Positions 1 through 9,340 of a stretch of 64,000 nt of DNA are shown in pieces; position 1 is the stretch's first letter, and each line of letters starts with the position of its first letter. The DNA is from an uncultured Flammeovirgaceae bacterium. Its GTDB lineage: Bacteria > Bacteroidota > Bacteroidia > Cytophagales > Cyclobacteriaceae. The stretch spans positions 124,001 through 188,000 of the forward strand of contig CAKZYA010000060.1 in the NCBI GenBank assembly GCA_937883755.1. The letters are read 5' to 3'. A program made the translations under genes and the position numbers. A model generated the notes under the pieces. The model did not search any database. It was not told where the DNA came from and saw only the letters and a list, made by a program, of their open reading frames with translations.

Positions 1-364
1 TCGGGATGCTTGCTTTTACTCGGGGCTGGCTAAGATTAGTACGGTTCAAGATGAGGAAGAACAACCTGCTTGGCGACCTAAAAAAGTATATCACTTTATC
101 CAATCCAATTACATTCAACCCAACTTTGTGGTGGATGTATCGGAACATTGGGATACGAAAATGAAGGCTATTCGGGCATTCAAATCTCAGTTTGACGGTG
201 GGGGTGGCGATGATCCTCAGACCTTTTTAACAACTCCTTTATTCATGAATTTTATTGAGGCTCGGGGTAAAGAACTAGGTCACGCCATTGGTGCTGCCTA
301 CGGAGAAGGTTTTACGGTGAACCAGCAGATGGGAGTAAATAATCTGTGGGATTTACGCTTGTAA
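1..364 (+). CDS. bshB1: Bacillithiol biosynthesis deacetylase BshB1, 3' end only
   Basis: The open frame enters from the left edge (codons from base 2) and gives about 120 C-terminal residues. BshB1 is a zinc LmbE-family deacetylase that removes the acetyl group from N-acetylglucosaminyl-malate on the way to bacillithiol. Visible family features are a FYSGL segment, WRPKKVYHFIQ, PNFVVDVS, then KAIRAFKSQF and an FIEARGKELGHAIGAAYGEGF tail, in the order typical of BshB1. The catalytic N-terminal half (metal-binding HPDD region) lies outside the window, so activity cannot be judged. A strong hairpin follows the stop. The identification is by recognition of the C-terminal pattern. Confidence 0.88.
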   Translation, partial: RDACFYSGLAKISTVQDEEEQPAWRPKKVYHFIQSNYIQPNFVVDVSEHWDTKMKAIRAFKSQFDGGGGDDPQTFLTTPLFMNFIEARGKELGHAIGAAYGEGFTVNQQMGVNNLWDLRL

Positions 365-373
365 GCAAACTAA

Positions 374-400
374 CTGCTACGTGTTTGAAACACGTAGCAG
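374..400. terminator. Hairpin between convergent bshB1 and tatA
   Basis: A perfect 11-base-pair stem (374-384 with 390-400) closes a 5-base loop in the 52-base gap between the two converging genes. Neither side is followed by a long T run, so it is a likely bidirectional transcription stop rather than a classical intrinsic terminator. Confidence 0.65.
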
Positions 401-416
401 CTCAGGTAAGATCAAG

Positions 417-614
417 TTACTTATCAAGGCGTACTCCGCTCTCGATTTCGTCTTTAATTTCTTTAGTGGCATCCTTAAATTCGCGGATTCCTTTTCCCAT
501 GCCGCGAGCAATCTCGGGTATTTTGCTGGCTCCGAAGAAAATCAGCACGAAGACTAGGATAATCATTATTTCCCAGCCGCCTAGTCCGCCGATAAATGAT
601 AGTGTCGTTTGCAT
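417..614 (-). CDS. tatA: Sec-independent twin-arginine translocase subunit TatA/E
   Basis: This 65-residue protein has the TatA layout: a short periplasmic N-terminus, one membrane helix (about residues 12-30, EIMIILVFVLIFFG), the hinge FGASKIPEIARGMGKGIREF, and a charged amphipathic helix and tail. TatA subunits polymerise to form the pore that exports folded proteins carrying a twin-arginine signal. It stands alone here; tatC is not in the window. A protein with a clear twin-arginine signal (DUF1552 protein, 5352-6734) lies about 5 kb away. Length is normal for a short TatA. Confidence 0.92.
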   Translation of the reverse strand: MQTTLSFIGGLGGWEIMIILVFVLIFFGASKIPEIARGMGKGIREFKDATKEIKDEIESGVRLDK

Positions 615-708
615 AGTCTCAATTTGTTTAATATGTAAATCTACTGAGAAAATTGAAGATTGGGAAATTAGAAATTGCCTAATTCTCTAATTTGTACTCT
701 TTCAATCC

Positions 709-1389
709 TTAAAGCTCTACGGTAGAACCAATCTCTGCCAAAATCAATTCTTTACCAGCTTGCCCAAATTTCTCAATGGCTTCTTCATGATTGATCTTTA
801 TGTAACCAAACGTATCGTAGTGGACGCCGAAAACTTTGTCGCACTGAATAAAGTCGCTGGCAGTGATAGCATCATCAACTCCCATCGTAAAGTTGTCTCC
901 AATGGGTAGAACGGCAAAATCTAACTTCCCGTAGCGGGGTAGCAGTTGCATATCCATCGTCAGGGCAGTATCACCGGAGTAATAGAAACGGTGTTGGTCG
1001 TTACTAATAATAAATCCACCAGGATGCCCTAGGTACGTTCCGTCGTCCAGAGCACTAGAGTGAACGGCGTTCACGTAGCGGACTTTTCCAAAATCAAAAT
1101 CAAACGCCCCGCCGTGGTTCATTGGGTGACCGTTTTCAATTCCCTCTCTACCTAGCCACATGATAATTTCGTAATTAGAAATCACTTTTGCCCCCGTTTG
1201 TTTAGCCAGTTGAATAGCATCGGCTACATGGTCGCCGTGCCCATGACTTAGCAAAATATAATCCGCTTCAATAGCTGAAACATCCACATCTTTAGCTAAT
1301 TCATTAGGGGTGATGAACGGGTCAAAAAGCAGTTTTGTACCGGCGAAATCTACCAAGAAGCAGGAATGTCCGTAATAGGTAAGGTTCAT
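709..1389 (-). CDS. UPF0173-type metal-dependent hydrolase (MBL fold)
   Basis: The 226-residue protein begins with MNLTYYGHSCFLVDF and has the metallo-beta-lactamase zinc motif HGHGDH near residues 49-54 (LSHGHGDHVADA). It also has a downstream YYSGDTALTMDM segment carrying the metal-bridging aspartate, and a late GVHYDTFG histidine. This is the layout of the UPF0173/YtkL family of cytoplasmic hydrolases. The physiological substrate of the family is not established. It has no signal peptide. It is transcribed toward tatA with a 94-base gap and is preceded by the TIR gene on the same strand. Confidence 0.88.
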   Translation of the reverse strand: MNLTYYGHSCFLVDFAGTKLLFDPFITPNELAKDVDVSAIEADYILLSHGHGDHVADAIQLAKQTGAKVISNYEIIMWLGREGIENGHPMNHGGAFDFDFGKVRYVNAVHSSALDDGTYLGHPGGFIISNDQHRFYYSGDTALTMDMQLLPRYGKLDFAVLPIGDNFTMGVDDAITASDFIQCDKVFGVHYDTFGYIKINHEEAIEKFGQAGKELILAEIGSTVEL

Positions 1390-1451
1390 GATTTAAGAAA
1401 TTTAATACTTAGACAAATAGTATGTTCTTTTTACGAGCTATGTTCAAAATT

Positions 1452-2327
1452 CTACATTCCATAATATTTCGCACTAAATGCGATACTTAGAGGGGATCCA
1501 TCATAAGGACACGAAACACTTACCTTAAGCTTTCTTTTATGGTCGTAGTATGTATGAAAGTGTGTTTGTTTTCTTTCTAAGTCTAGCTCCGTGGGTCCAA
1601 TGCTTAAAGAACCTAAAAGTGTTTCTGAATCAAAACCTTGATTTAGGTAGTGCGGAGCTGTTGCTTTTAGATCAATCTGAATAAAACTGATAAAGTTACC
1701 TTCAGCTTCCAAGAGCATTCTACAATCTTCTGTTTCAACGATGATGTTACCAGCCTGATTTGCTTTTCCTCCAGTTTCTAATTCAGCTTTCTGTATAGGT
1801 ATTCCTATGTATTGAAATGGTCTGTAGAATGGTTTGGACAATAGTGGTAAGTTTATTGAGGAAGCTTTTTCAATAGCCGTTCCCAAATTATTTGTGCTTC
1901 TCGTAGAATTCAGTACACTTTTATTATAAACTAAGCCTAGACTGTTAATTAGCTTTTTGAAAGAACTTTCGTACTCATTTTCTCGCTGAAAGTCGCCGTA
2001 TAATTTTCCAATTAAGAAACCTGGAGGCTCACACTCTTTAAGAAGGATAGGCAGAACCTTTATTGGTTTACCACTAATTTGGAGGTTCATTGCAACGTCG
2101 AGCTCGTTGACAACCCAAGGTGCATTTACTGAATTAGGCGAAAGAACAATGACAAAATAATCTACTGAATCGATCCCTTCTCTTATCTTTTGTATCAGAG
2201 AATCGCCAATTTTCATTTCTGCTTCATCTAGCCAATAACGAATGCTATGCGCTTCTAAATCTCTTGCAAGCTTCCTTACAAAGTTTTTATCCGCATGATT
2301 ATGACTCAAGAAAACACTTGTCTCCAT
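1452..2327 (-). CDS. TIR-domain protein with uncharacterised C-terminal domain
   Basis: Residues 1-130 form a TIR domain: VFLSHNHADKNFVRKLARDL (beta-A and alpha-A), YWLDEAEMKIGDSL (box-2 region), VDYFVIVLSPN, and WVVNELDVA. In WVVNELDVA, Glu75 is in the position of the catalytic glutamate of NAD-consuming TIR domains. Residues about 150-291 are rich in predicted beta strands and match no family I recognise. Bacterial TIR proteins often act as NAD+-cleaving effectors of antiphage systems or as secreted factors; which applies here is not shown. The gene looks more AT-rich than its neighbours and has no obvious partner, which fits a recently acquired accessory gene. No signal peptide or membrane segment is visible. 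Confidence 0.8.
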   Translation of the reverse strand: METSVFLSHNHADKNFVRKLARDLEAHSIRYWLDEAEMKIGDSLIQKIREGIDSVDYFVIVLSPNSVNAPWVVNELDVAMNLQISGKPIKVLPILLKECEPPGFLIGKLYGDFQRENEYESSFKKLINSLGLVYNKSVLNSTRSTNNLGTAIEKASSINLPLLSKPFYRPFQYIGIPIQKAELETGGKANQAGNIIVETEDCRMLLEAEGNFISFIQIDLKATAPHYLNQGFDSETLLGSLSIGPTELDLERKQTHFHTYYDHKRKLKVSVSCPYDGSPLSIAFSAKYYGM

Positions 2328-2350
2328 TTAACCTTTAAACTTCACAGTGA

Positions 2351-3775
2351 TTAGCATTCTGATAATCTGACTGAAATCGCTAGCCCACCTTCGGAAGTTT
2401 CTTTATACTTGTCGTTCATATCTTGTGCGGTTTTCCACATAGTTTCAATCACCTGATCGAGAGTTATCTTAGCATCACTGGGGTCGGCATCTAAGGCAAT
2501 ATGACTGGCGGTAATTGCTTTGATGGCTCCCATAGAGTTCCGTTCAATACAGGGAATTTGTACCAGTCCGCCTACCGGGTCGCAGGTGAGGCCGAGGTGG
2601 TGCTCCATCGCAATTTCAGCGGCCATCAGTACTTGTTCGGCATTGCCACCTAAGCAATGAGTAAGTGCCGCGGCGGCCATAGAAGATGATACTCCGATTT
2701 CAGCCTGACAACCACCCATTGCCGCGGAGATTGTGGCTCCTTTCTTGTAATATGTGCCGATCTCCCCCGCAATCAATAGAAACTCAACAATAAACGCTTC
2801 CGAAATCTCTTTTTTGCAAAAGCAAAGGTAGTAAAGTAACACCGCCGGAATTACCCCTGCCGCTCCGTTGGTGGGGGCAGTAACAACTCGCCCAAATGAC
2901 GCATTTTCTTCATTAACTGCGAAGGCAAAGCAACTCACCCATTTCAGGGTAGCCTGGGTATTACAGTCAAGATTAGCAATAGCCTCAACCCATTCTTCCG
3001 GTTTTTGAAAATCCGAATCAGGCATTAGTTTTTGGTACATAACATGAGCTCTTCGGGTAACATTAAGTCCACCCGGTAGCTTTCCTTCAGTATGGCAGCC
3101 TTTATGAACTCCGTCGAGCATAATCTCCCACAAGCGGAGCAACTCAGCATGAATGCTTTCCTTATCTCGCCAGGTTTGCTCATTCTCCCAAAGTATATCT
3201 ACCATACTTTTACCAGTGGATTTGATATGGTCAAGAAGTTCAGAAGAAGTATGCGCTGGAAAAGGTAGAGAATCTTCAATATCTGGATCGGGTAACTCAC
3301 CCTCCTTCACAACAAATCCTCCCCCAATAGAATAATAGGTTTCTAAAAACCGTTCACCGCCGTCAGCTTCTGCCCAGATACGAATACCGTTGGCGTGATA
3401 CGGTAGAGTTTCTTTTTGGAACACTAAATCTACATCAGGATCAAACGGAACCGAGTGAATTCCCAGCAAATCAACCGAGCGGATACTTCGGATAAGTTGG
3501 GTTTTTTGCTGAATCATATTTGTATCTATCGTTTCCGGATCTTCACCCGATAATCCAAGCAAAACAGCGATATCTGTTCCGTGACCTTTTCCAGTTTTAG
3601 ATAAGGATCCATAAAGCTCTACTGTGATACGGGTGATCTGCGATAGTCTGGAGGCTTTCTGAATAGACTGGACAAATCGTTGAACCGCTCGCCAGGGTCC
3701 TAAGGTATGGGAACTAGAGGGCCCGATGCCAATTTTTAGAATATCAAAGACACTGAGTTGTTCTATGCTTGCCAC
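2351..3775 (-). CDS. sdaA: L-serine ammonia-lyase (iron-sulfur dependent, single chain)
   Basis: This protein deaminates L-serine to pyruvate and ammonia in the cytoplasm with a [4Fe-4S] cluster. The 474 residues carry the fused beta domain ([21 protein letters not shown] at the start, the substrate-binding GPSSSHT motif) and alpha domain ([14 protein letters not shown]). Candidate cluster cysteines are in GGCQAE, LTCDPV and IPCIERN. Length is that of the one-chain bacterial enzyme. The start codon is GTG (3773-3775); no in-frame ATG fits better because the GPSSSHT motif follows closely. It is monocistronic between the TIR gene and the cytochrome operon. Confidence 0.94.
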   Translation of the reverse strand: MASIEQLSVFDILKIGIGPSSSHTLGPWRAVQRFVQSIQKASRLSQITRITVELYGSLSKTGKGHGTDIAVLLGLSGEDPETIDTNMIQQKTQLIRSIRSVDLLGIHSVPFDPDVDLVFQKETLPYHANGIRIWAEADGGERFLETYYSIGGGFVVKEGELPDPDIEDSLPFPAHTSSELLDHIKSTGKSMVDILWENEQTWRDKESIHAELLRLWEIMLDGVHKGCHTEGKLPGGLNVTRRAHVMYQKLMPDSDFQKPEEWVEAIANLDCNTQATLKWVSCFAFAVNEENASFGRVVTAPTNGAAGVIPAVLLYYLCFCKKEISEAFIVEFLLIAGEIGTYYKKGATISAAMGGCQAEIGVSSSMAAAALTHCLGGNAEQVLMAAEIAMEHHLGLTCDPVGGLVQIPCIERNSMGAIKAITASHIALDADPSDAKITLDQVIETMWKTAQDMNDKYKETSEGGLAISVRLSEC

Positions 3776-3877
3776 AAAAAAAGTAGTATGGTTGCTAAAA
3801 AATCTATTACAAGTATATGTAATTCAGGCAGATTGGACAAGTTAGTTTCAGTACATAAATATCAAAAAGGGGGCAAA

Positions 3878-5359
3878 TTAATAACCAGGACTGCGGGTCA
3901 GGTAGATATTAACCGAAGGAAGGTGCTGACGGAGAGTTTCTACTAGTTGAGGCGATACCGGAGTTTCGTAGAGATATACCTCCTTTAGAGTGGGCATTTT
4001 GGTTATATGTAACAAGTAAGCATCAGTAACTTCTGTGTGGGATAGATCAAGTATCTCTAGTGCAGGTAGTTCGGTAAGGTACACTAGTCCAGTACCCTTG
4101 ATTTTAGTTTTTTGCAAAGATAGCTCGCGAAGCTGATTCATTTGACCTACATGATAGAGTGCATCGTCGCTAATCTCACTACTGATTAAACTGACCTTCA
4201 CTAATTCTTGGTATAGAGAGCGTAAATTGATTAAATCCTGATCGTTGAACGAGCCTGCGGGAAAAGGCATGCTCAGTACAAGTTGCTGATCGTTTTCTTC
4301 ATTGCGTTCAATCAAAAAAGGAGCTGCTTCGTAGGAGACTTGCTGTACCAGATCAGTCAAAGCCTTATCAGCTTTCCATTGTTTACGCTGGGCAGTACGT
4401 AATTCAGAAGCATAACTTTGTAGTCGAGGAGCTACGCTACTGTCATTCAGGGCAGAAAGGTAGCTGAGTGATTCATCCGCTCCTTTATCAATCCACCACT
4501 TTAACAAATCAACTTCGGTACTAGTCAAGGCAGGTTTACCGTCAGGGGGCATAAAATCGTCGTGGGTGGAAGGAAGGGTTACCCGTTTCCAGATTTCACT
4601 TTGAGAGGCATTACTCGCCACTAGGCCGGGTTGATTACTTTCACCACCTTCTGTCATACTCGCCAAGCTAGTAAGTAATAAATCACCTTTGGTTTTATGT
4701 TCGTTGTGGCAACTGTAGCATTTAGCGTCCAACATGGGTACGATTACATCTTCGTAGACCAGCATCTCCGCTTCTGACTTTTCAGGAATACTTTCCCAAC
4801 TGGGCATATAATCCGTAAGATAATCACTACCGTGGGTGAGCGAGCCTCCTTGATGACTAGCAAACACTACGACGCCATTAGTTAGTAGTAAAATCAGGCC
4901 GTAAGCCTGTAAAGTGATTTTGGTGGAAGCTGATAGGTATTGTAATTGCAAAAAAATGAGTAAAAGTGAACCTACCGCTACACCCACTCCTGACCAAAAA
5001 TGTAGATTCAGTATTTCACCACTGTAGTCGCCAGTGTGGTACAGTAGATAGCCTAGCGTTATGGCTAATAGACTACTTAATGCCGATAATCCGAGAAAGA
5101 CCCAGCGGAGGGAAGAAGAAAGTACTAGCCAATTAGCCCAGTTCAGTAACTCCAGTAGTAAGAGCAATCCCAGTAATACAATGGGAAAGTGAATAATCAG
5201 GGGATGAAACCGTCCCAGAAAATACACCCAGTCGGAAGCATGTTCACTGCTGATATCAAGTAGTGGTAAGAATACAATTCCAATACTGAGTACTAAAAAT
5301 AAATAGCGTAGTGAAACCAGCTTATTAGCAAACGCTTGAAGCGGAGAAGTTTTAGGCAT
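3878..5359 (-). CDS. Membrane-bound cytochrome-c / LRR protein of the DUF1592-DUF1552 operon
   Basis: From the ATG at 5359 this is a 493-residue protein. The N-terminal third has about five hydrophobic helices and a HPLIIHFPIVLLG segment like DUF2231/membrane-cytochrome proteins. It is followed by a planctomycete-type cytochrome-c module with a CYSCH haem-binding motif and GDLLLTS, then MPPDGKPALTSTEVDLLKWWIDKGA, typical of c-type modules in this group. The last 100 residues form leucine-rich-like repeats (LRELSLQKTKIKGTGL, LEILDLSHTEVTDAYL, LKEVYLYETPVSPQL). The ATG overlaps the stop of the DUF1552 gene by 8 bases, which implies translational coupling. A longer frame from 5392 is open but overlaps the neighbour more. 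It is probably a membrane-anchored periplasmic redox partner; the substrate is unknown. Confidence 0.75.
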   Translation of the reverse strand: MPKTSPLQAFANKLVSLRYLFLVLSIGIVFLPLLDISSEHASDWVYFLGRFHPLIIHFPIVLLGLLLLLELLNWANWLVLSSSLRWVFLGLSALSSLLAITLGYLLYHTGDYSGEILNLHFWSGVGVAVGSLLLIFLQLQYLSASTKITLQAYGLILLLTNGVVVFASHQGGSLTHGSDYLTDYMPSWESIPEKSEAEMLVYEDVIVPMLDAKCYSCHNEHKTKGDLLLTSLASMTEGGESNQPGLVASNASQSEIWKRVTLPSTHDDFMPPDGKPALTSTEVDLLKWWIDKGADESLSYLSALNDSSVAPRLQSYASELRTAQRKQWKADKALTDLVQQVSYEAAPFLIERNEENDQQLVLSMPFPAGSFNDQDLINLRSLYQELVKVSLISSEISDDALYHVGQMNQLRELSLQKTKIKGTGLVYLTELPALEILDLSHTEVTDAYLLHITKMPTLKEVYLYETPVSPQLVETLRQHLPSVNIYLTRSPGY

Positions 5360-6734
5360 AGATTTCACAGAGTTCCCCGGTGCTGTCAGCAAAACATTCC
5401 ATTGGAATGTCTAACACATGCAACATAGAAAGATAGAGGTTTGCTAGTGGCGTTTCCTCTGAAAATTGAAGGTTTTGCCCTGTTTTTAACTTACCCCCTG
5501 CTTTTCCGGCTACTACAATAGGGAGGTTGCGAGGCGAGTGGCGGTTACCATCGCGCAGCCCTGAGCCCAGCATAATCATACTATGGTCAAGCAACGTGCC
5601 ATCACCCTCAGGAATGGATTTTAGCTTCTCTAGGAAGTAAGCATACTGTTCCATATGCCACTGATTGATCTGGGCGTACTGCTTTAGGTTTTCTTCACTA
5701 TTCTGGTGGTGCGATAACTGGTGATGACTACCTTGAACACCTTCTAGAAAGGAGAAGTTGCGGTTACTGACGGAGTTACCAAACATAAAGCTGGTCACCC
5801 GACTAGCGTCACTCCAGAAAGCCAGAGCCATAATATCAAACATCAGCCGCGTTTTCTCGGTCACATCGGTACCCAAGTAGTATTCTGAGAACTCGTCTAA
5901 CCGTAGGTTTAGGTGCTCCATCTCCCTGATCATATCTGGACTGAGATGGGCAGCAAATTCTTCTTGCTGAGCTTGATTATCAATCCGTTTCTCTACCGAT
6001 CGGATGGATTCCAGATACTCTTCCAGCTTATCTTGATCAGTTCTTCCAAGTTTTCGTTGCAAAGTATGAGCATCGTCCAGCACCAAATCCAAAACACTTT
6101 GCTTATGGGTATCTGACTGAGTAGGTTGATTGGGCAAATAGCTACCAAACAGTCGGTTGAAAGCCATTCGCGGGTCAATTTCCTTAGAGCAGGGCTGAGT
6201 GGCTGATTTCCAAGCAATGCTAGAACCGTAGAGCCGGGTAAAACCTACGTTGGCATCAATACCGGAATTGATCCGTTCCAGACCGTATTCTAATGAACCG
6301 AACAGAGTATCTTGCCCGACGTTCTGAGCAATCAGCTGATCAATTGAAATACCACCACTGTGAATATTATCGCCCGTTGTCTTATAAATCTGTTGGCTGG
6401 TCAGAAAACTGGAAGTTTTAGCGTAGTGCCCATCTGCGCCCTTAAACACGGCTGACTGGTTCATTAGCTCATTCAGCACCAGAATATCATCCTTTACCTT
6501 GGCTAGTGGTTGTAAAATAGGGGATAGTTCAAAGTTGCGACCAAAGGTAGTGGGAGTCCATTGTTCGGGGTGTACGCCATTAGGCATAAAGAAAAATGCA
6601 CTACGGGTGGGTGGTGTAGCTGACGAAGATTTGAGAAGGCTATTCGAGCCCATTGCTTCCAGCCAGGGGAGGGCAATGGCAGCCCCTAGTCCTTTTAGCA
6701 TTCGTCGTCTCGATAGTTGCCACGACTTGCTCAT
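5352..6734 (-). CDS. DUF1552 protein with twin-arginine signal
   Basis: The 460-residue protein starts with a clear Tat signal, SRRRMLKGLGAAIALPWLEA, so it should be exported folded to the periplasm. The body has the DUF1552 pattern (FFMPNGVHPEQWTP, ILVLNELMNQSA, HAKTSSFLT-like YAKTSSFLTSQQI, SMIMLGSGLRDGNRHSPRNLPIVVAG). This last segment resembles alkaline-phosphatase-like or DUF1501 folds with a metal-site histidine. The family is abundant beside DUF1592/DUF1587 cytochromes in Planctomycetes, Verrucomicrobia and Bacteroidota; its biochemical function is not established. It overlaps both neighbours by a few bases (ATGA with the upstream gene) as the middle gene of a three-gene operon. Confidence 0.88.
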   Translation of the reverse strand: MSKSWQLSRRRMLKGLGAAIALPWLEAMGSNSLLKSSSATPPTRSAFFFMPNGVHPEQWTPTTFGRNFELSPILQPLAKVKDDILVLNELMNQSAVFKGADGHYAKTSSFLTSQQIYKTTGDNIHSGGISIDQLIAQNVGQDTLFGSLEYGLERINSGIDANVGFTRLYGSSIAWKSATQPCSKEIDPRMAFNRLFGSYLPNQPTQSDTHKQSVLDLVLDDAHTLQRKLGRTDQDKLEEYLESIRSVEKRIDNQAQQEEFAAHLSPDMIREMEHLNLRLDEFSEYYLGTDVTEKTRLMFDIMALAFWSDASRVTSFMFGNSVSNRNFSFLEGVQGSHHQLSHHQNSEENLKQYAQINQWHMEQYAYFLEKLKSIPEGDGTLLDHSMIMLGSGLRDGNRHSPRNLPIVVAGKAGGKLKTGQNLQFSEETPLANLYLSMLHVLDIPMECFADSTGELCEIYA

Positions 6735-8680
6735 GACGTCTTTAGTTTAGGTTGAAAATCGTTGATTTTATAGCGGAAAGGGTAGCTATATACCAGTTCC
6801 ATGATAAACTCTTTAGTATTAAAGTGATTGTTTAACAAAGTATTAGTAAGTCGCTGCATAGTAGGCTCATCTACAAATTCTATTCTGCGACCAATGGCGT
6901 AGGTAAACATCTTTTCCGCCAATACCCGGGCAAAGTTCTCCTCTTTGCTTAGTAGTATTCTCTTGAGTTCTTCCGGGCCATTAAATACTTCTCCACTGGC
7001 TAACGTATCCCAGGCTACGATAGGTTCTTCGCCGTAGTGGGTGCGCCACCTTCCTAGAGCATCATAATTTTCCAGTCCTAAACCGATGGGGTCCATTTTC
7101 TGATGGCAACTATAGCAATCAGGCTTACTACGGTGCAAGGCTAGTAAATCTCGTAGGCTGGCGTCGGGTTGAGCCGCTTCTTCTTCGGGTAGCTCTCCAG
7201 CATCAGGCGGCGGAGGTGGAGGTGGGGTTCCTAAGATTTCTTCCAGCACCCACTTACCCCGCAGCACCGGACTCGTTCGGAGGGGTAATGAAGTAGATGC
7301 CAGCACGCTACCCATACTGAGTACTCCACCCCGTCGGCGGTCAGTTAGGGAAACGAGGCGTAACTCATCTCCTTCTACCCCTGCAATACCGTAGTGGTTC
7401 GCCAGATCTTCATTTAGCATGGCGTAATCGCTATCCAGCAAATCTAAGAAGGTGCCAGATTCAGTAAGCACATGGTGAAAGTAATCTACCGTTTCCTGGT
7501 ACATCGCTTGGCGTAGGGTAGGAGTGAACTCCGGGAAGCGTTCGGGGTCAACCGGGCTTTGCTCCTTCAGGCGAGTGATGCCAAACCACTGGGTAGCAAA
7601 GCTTTCGGAGAACCGTTTGGCTTTAGGATCACGTAGCATGCGCTGAACTTGCTGCCGCAGTTGCAGGCTATCGTGCAGATTACCTCGGTAGGCTACTTCA
7701 AACAATTCTTCATCAGGTAGTGAAGACCACAGGAAGTACGACAAGCGGGTAGCTAACTCAAAGTTACTGAGAGGGTAGGGGGCTTCAGTAGGCTGCTCGT
7801 CTTCTACTTTGTAGAGAAAATGAGGTGAAACCAGTGTAGCCTTAAACGTTTCTTTCAAGGCAGCATCAAATGGGTTATCGCTGGTATCAGCCAAGTACAC
7901 TTTTCGGAATATTCGGCGAAGCTGGTCCTTTTCATCAGCACTTAAAAACCGCCGATAGGCATGGCTAGCGAAGGGAAATAGGCTACGTTCAGCAACTGCC
8001 AAGGGAGCAGCCACGAGATCATACTCTGAGGAAAATATAGAAGTTGCCCAATCGGTTAGACTAGTCCACCAACTAGGTTGATATTTCATTGGTACTAGTT
8101 CCTGCCAAAGTTCAGGATTAGTGTACAATGTATCTACAATTTGGGAAGCCGCTTCATAGTAGCGTTCCAGTTTAAGCGGGGTGAAGAATAGAGTACGGGA
8201 GTAATTATCAAAACCACTTCCACCAGAGCCGTCAGCGGGGAAAAAGCGAGTGGCATTAAAATTTACTCCGGTTAAGTCTAAGATTGTATGCTGATACTCC
8301 CGGTGGCTTAAGCGACGAAGAACTACCCGACCTGGATTGTTCTCTTTCAATGAGCTGAGCAAAATATCATTAATTCCATCAGCTAGAATGGATTTTTCCT
8401 CAGAAGTAAGTGAAGGCTTATCGGACGGGGGCATTTGGCCGGACTGCACCTGTTTGACTACCTTAAGCCAGATTTCTCCATCTTTTACCAGATGACCCGC
8501 ACTTTCGTACTTTTCTAAGTTAATGCCTCCGGCCACCTTACCTACGTTGTGACAGGAAAAGCAATGCTGATCTAGCACCGGACGAATCTGGTCCTCAAAC
8601 GAAAGTTTGATTTCTTGGGAAAGAACAGGAGTAAGTGTAAAAAATACTAGTCCTCCGAGTAAATAAAAAAATCGCGACAT
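6731..8680 (-). CDS. DUF1592/DUF1588 protein with two cytochrome-c motifs
   Basis: Read from the ATG at 8680 (a GTG directly upstream is also in frame), this protein of about 649 residues has a signal peptide (FFYLLGGLVFFTLTPVLSQ). An N-terminal planctomycete-type cytochrome module follows, with CFSCH and GQMPPSDKPSLT. Next come the DUF1587/DUF1595/DUF1592/DUF1588/DUF1585 string: VVLRRLSHREYQHTILDLTG, SYRRF-like HAYRRFLSADE, LATRLSYFLWSSLPDEEL, RRGGVLSMGSVLASTS, and a second haem motif CYSCH in KPDCYSCHQKMDPIGLGLENYD. It is the first gene of the operon with the DUF1552 and cytochrome/LRR proteins. The module is generally regarded as an extracytoplasmic oxidation or electron-transfer system of unknown substrate. 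Confidence 0.88.
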   Translation of the reverse strand: MSRFFYLLGGLVFFTLTPVLSQEIKLSFEDQIRPVLDQHCFSCHNVGKVAGGINLEKYESAGHLVKDGEIWLKVVKQVQSGQMPPSDKPSLTSEEKSILADGINDILLSSLKENNPGRVVLRRLSHREYQHTILDLTGVNFNATRFFPADGSGGSGFDNYSRTLFFTPLKLERYYEAASQIVDTLYTNPELWQELVPMKYQPSWWTSLTDWATSIFSSEYDLVAAPLAVAERSLFPFASHAYRRFLSADEKDQLRRIFRKVYLADTSDNPFDAALKETFKATLVSPHFLYKVEDEQPTEAPYPLSNFELATRLSYFLWSSLPDEELFEVAYRGNLHDSLQLRQQVQRMLRDPKAKRFSESFATQWFGITRLKEQSPVDPERFPEFTPTLRQAMYQETVDYFHHVLTESGTFLDLLDSDYAMLNEDLANHYGIAGVEGDELRLVSLTDRRRGGVLSMGSVLASTSLPLRTSPVLRGKWVLEEILGTPPPPPPPDAGELPEEEAAQPDASLRDLLALHRSKPDCYSCHQKMDPIGLGLENYDALGRWRTHYGEEPIVAWDTLASGEVFNGPEELKRILLSKEENFARVLAEKMFTYAIGRRIEFVDEPTMQRLTNTLLNNHFNTKEFIMELVYSYPFRYKINDFQPKLKTS

Positions 8681-8794
8681 CACCCATGAAAATAATAATT
8701 AAATCGGTTGAAATCAAGCAGATCAGGCTCTTCAGCACTACTTATATTGCTTTACTGTGACAAACTTTCAGTGAGCTAGCCAATCCACAAAAAA

Positions 8795-9289
8795 CTAATC
8801 TGTTTCAGGAAGTCTTAGCTTTATCTCTTTGTGATGGTAATCAATCAGAAAACCATGCATTCTTAATGCTTTGGAGCCAATAATACCATTTATCTTCACC
8901 GATGTTCCAGTATTCAGGGAGTTGATAATGTTGGATAAATCCAGGGCAATGTAATCGGCGCGTATTATCTGGGAGCCCAGTTGTAAATCCATATCGTACA
9001 CACCGACGAGTCCCTTTACACTTGCTCCCAGTCCAGTTACTCGAAACTTTTTCATAGAAGTCCGGGTATGACAGGAAAATCCGTATCGTTTGGCATCTTT
9101 AAAATGAATGATACTCACATCGGCTCCGGTGTCCAGTAATAAGTAAGCATTTTTACCATTGATGGTTCCTTTCACAATGGGCTGATCTTGCATCATTACA
9201 ACTTCTAGCATCTCGTACTTATTTTGAGCTAGGGCTGCTATTCTGTTCATACTGAGTAGTAAGCATAGAAGTATAAGTATCCGTGTCAT
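8795..9289 (-). CDS. Secreted retropepsin-like aspartic protease domain protein
   Basis: From the ATG at 9289 this is a 164-residue protein with a signal peptide (MTRILILLCLLLSMNRIAALA). The mature part holds the retropepsin core: PIVKGTINGKNAYLLLDTGA, where LLLDTGADVSII carries the single catalytic aspartate, then a second-half strand motif NGIIGSKALRMHGFLIDY. Such single-domain proteins work as dimers like retroviral proteases. A start at 9340 would add 17 residues before the signal peptide and is less likely. Its target is unknown. It stands alone, transcribed in the same direction as the cytochrome operon. Confidence 0.78.
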   Translation of the reverse strand: MTRILILLCLLLSMNRIAALAQNKYEMLEVVMMQDQPIVKGTINGKNAYLLLDTGADVSIIHFKDAKRYGFSCHTRTSMKKFRVTGLGASVKGLVGVYDMDLQLGSQIIRADYIALDLSNIINSLNTGTSVKINGIIGSKALRMHGFLIDYHHKEIKLRLPETD

Positions 9290-9340
9290 TATTCTAGGGG
9301 TAAAGTTGTTGGTTCTCAGTATGATTAGCGTAAGCGACAT

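Noticed and set aside
346-690. A 114-codon plus-strand frame across tatA
   Set aside because: It is antisense to tatA, starts inside bshB1 and spans the hairpin; it is low in protein-like character.
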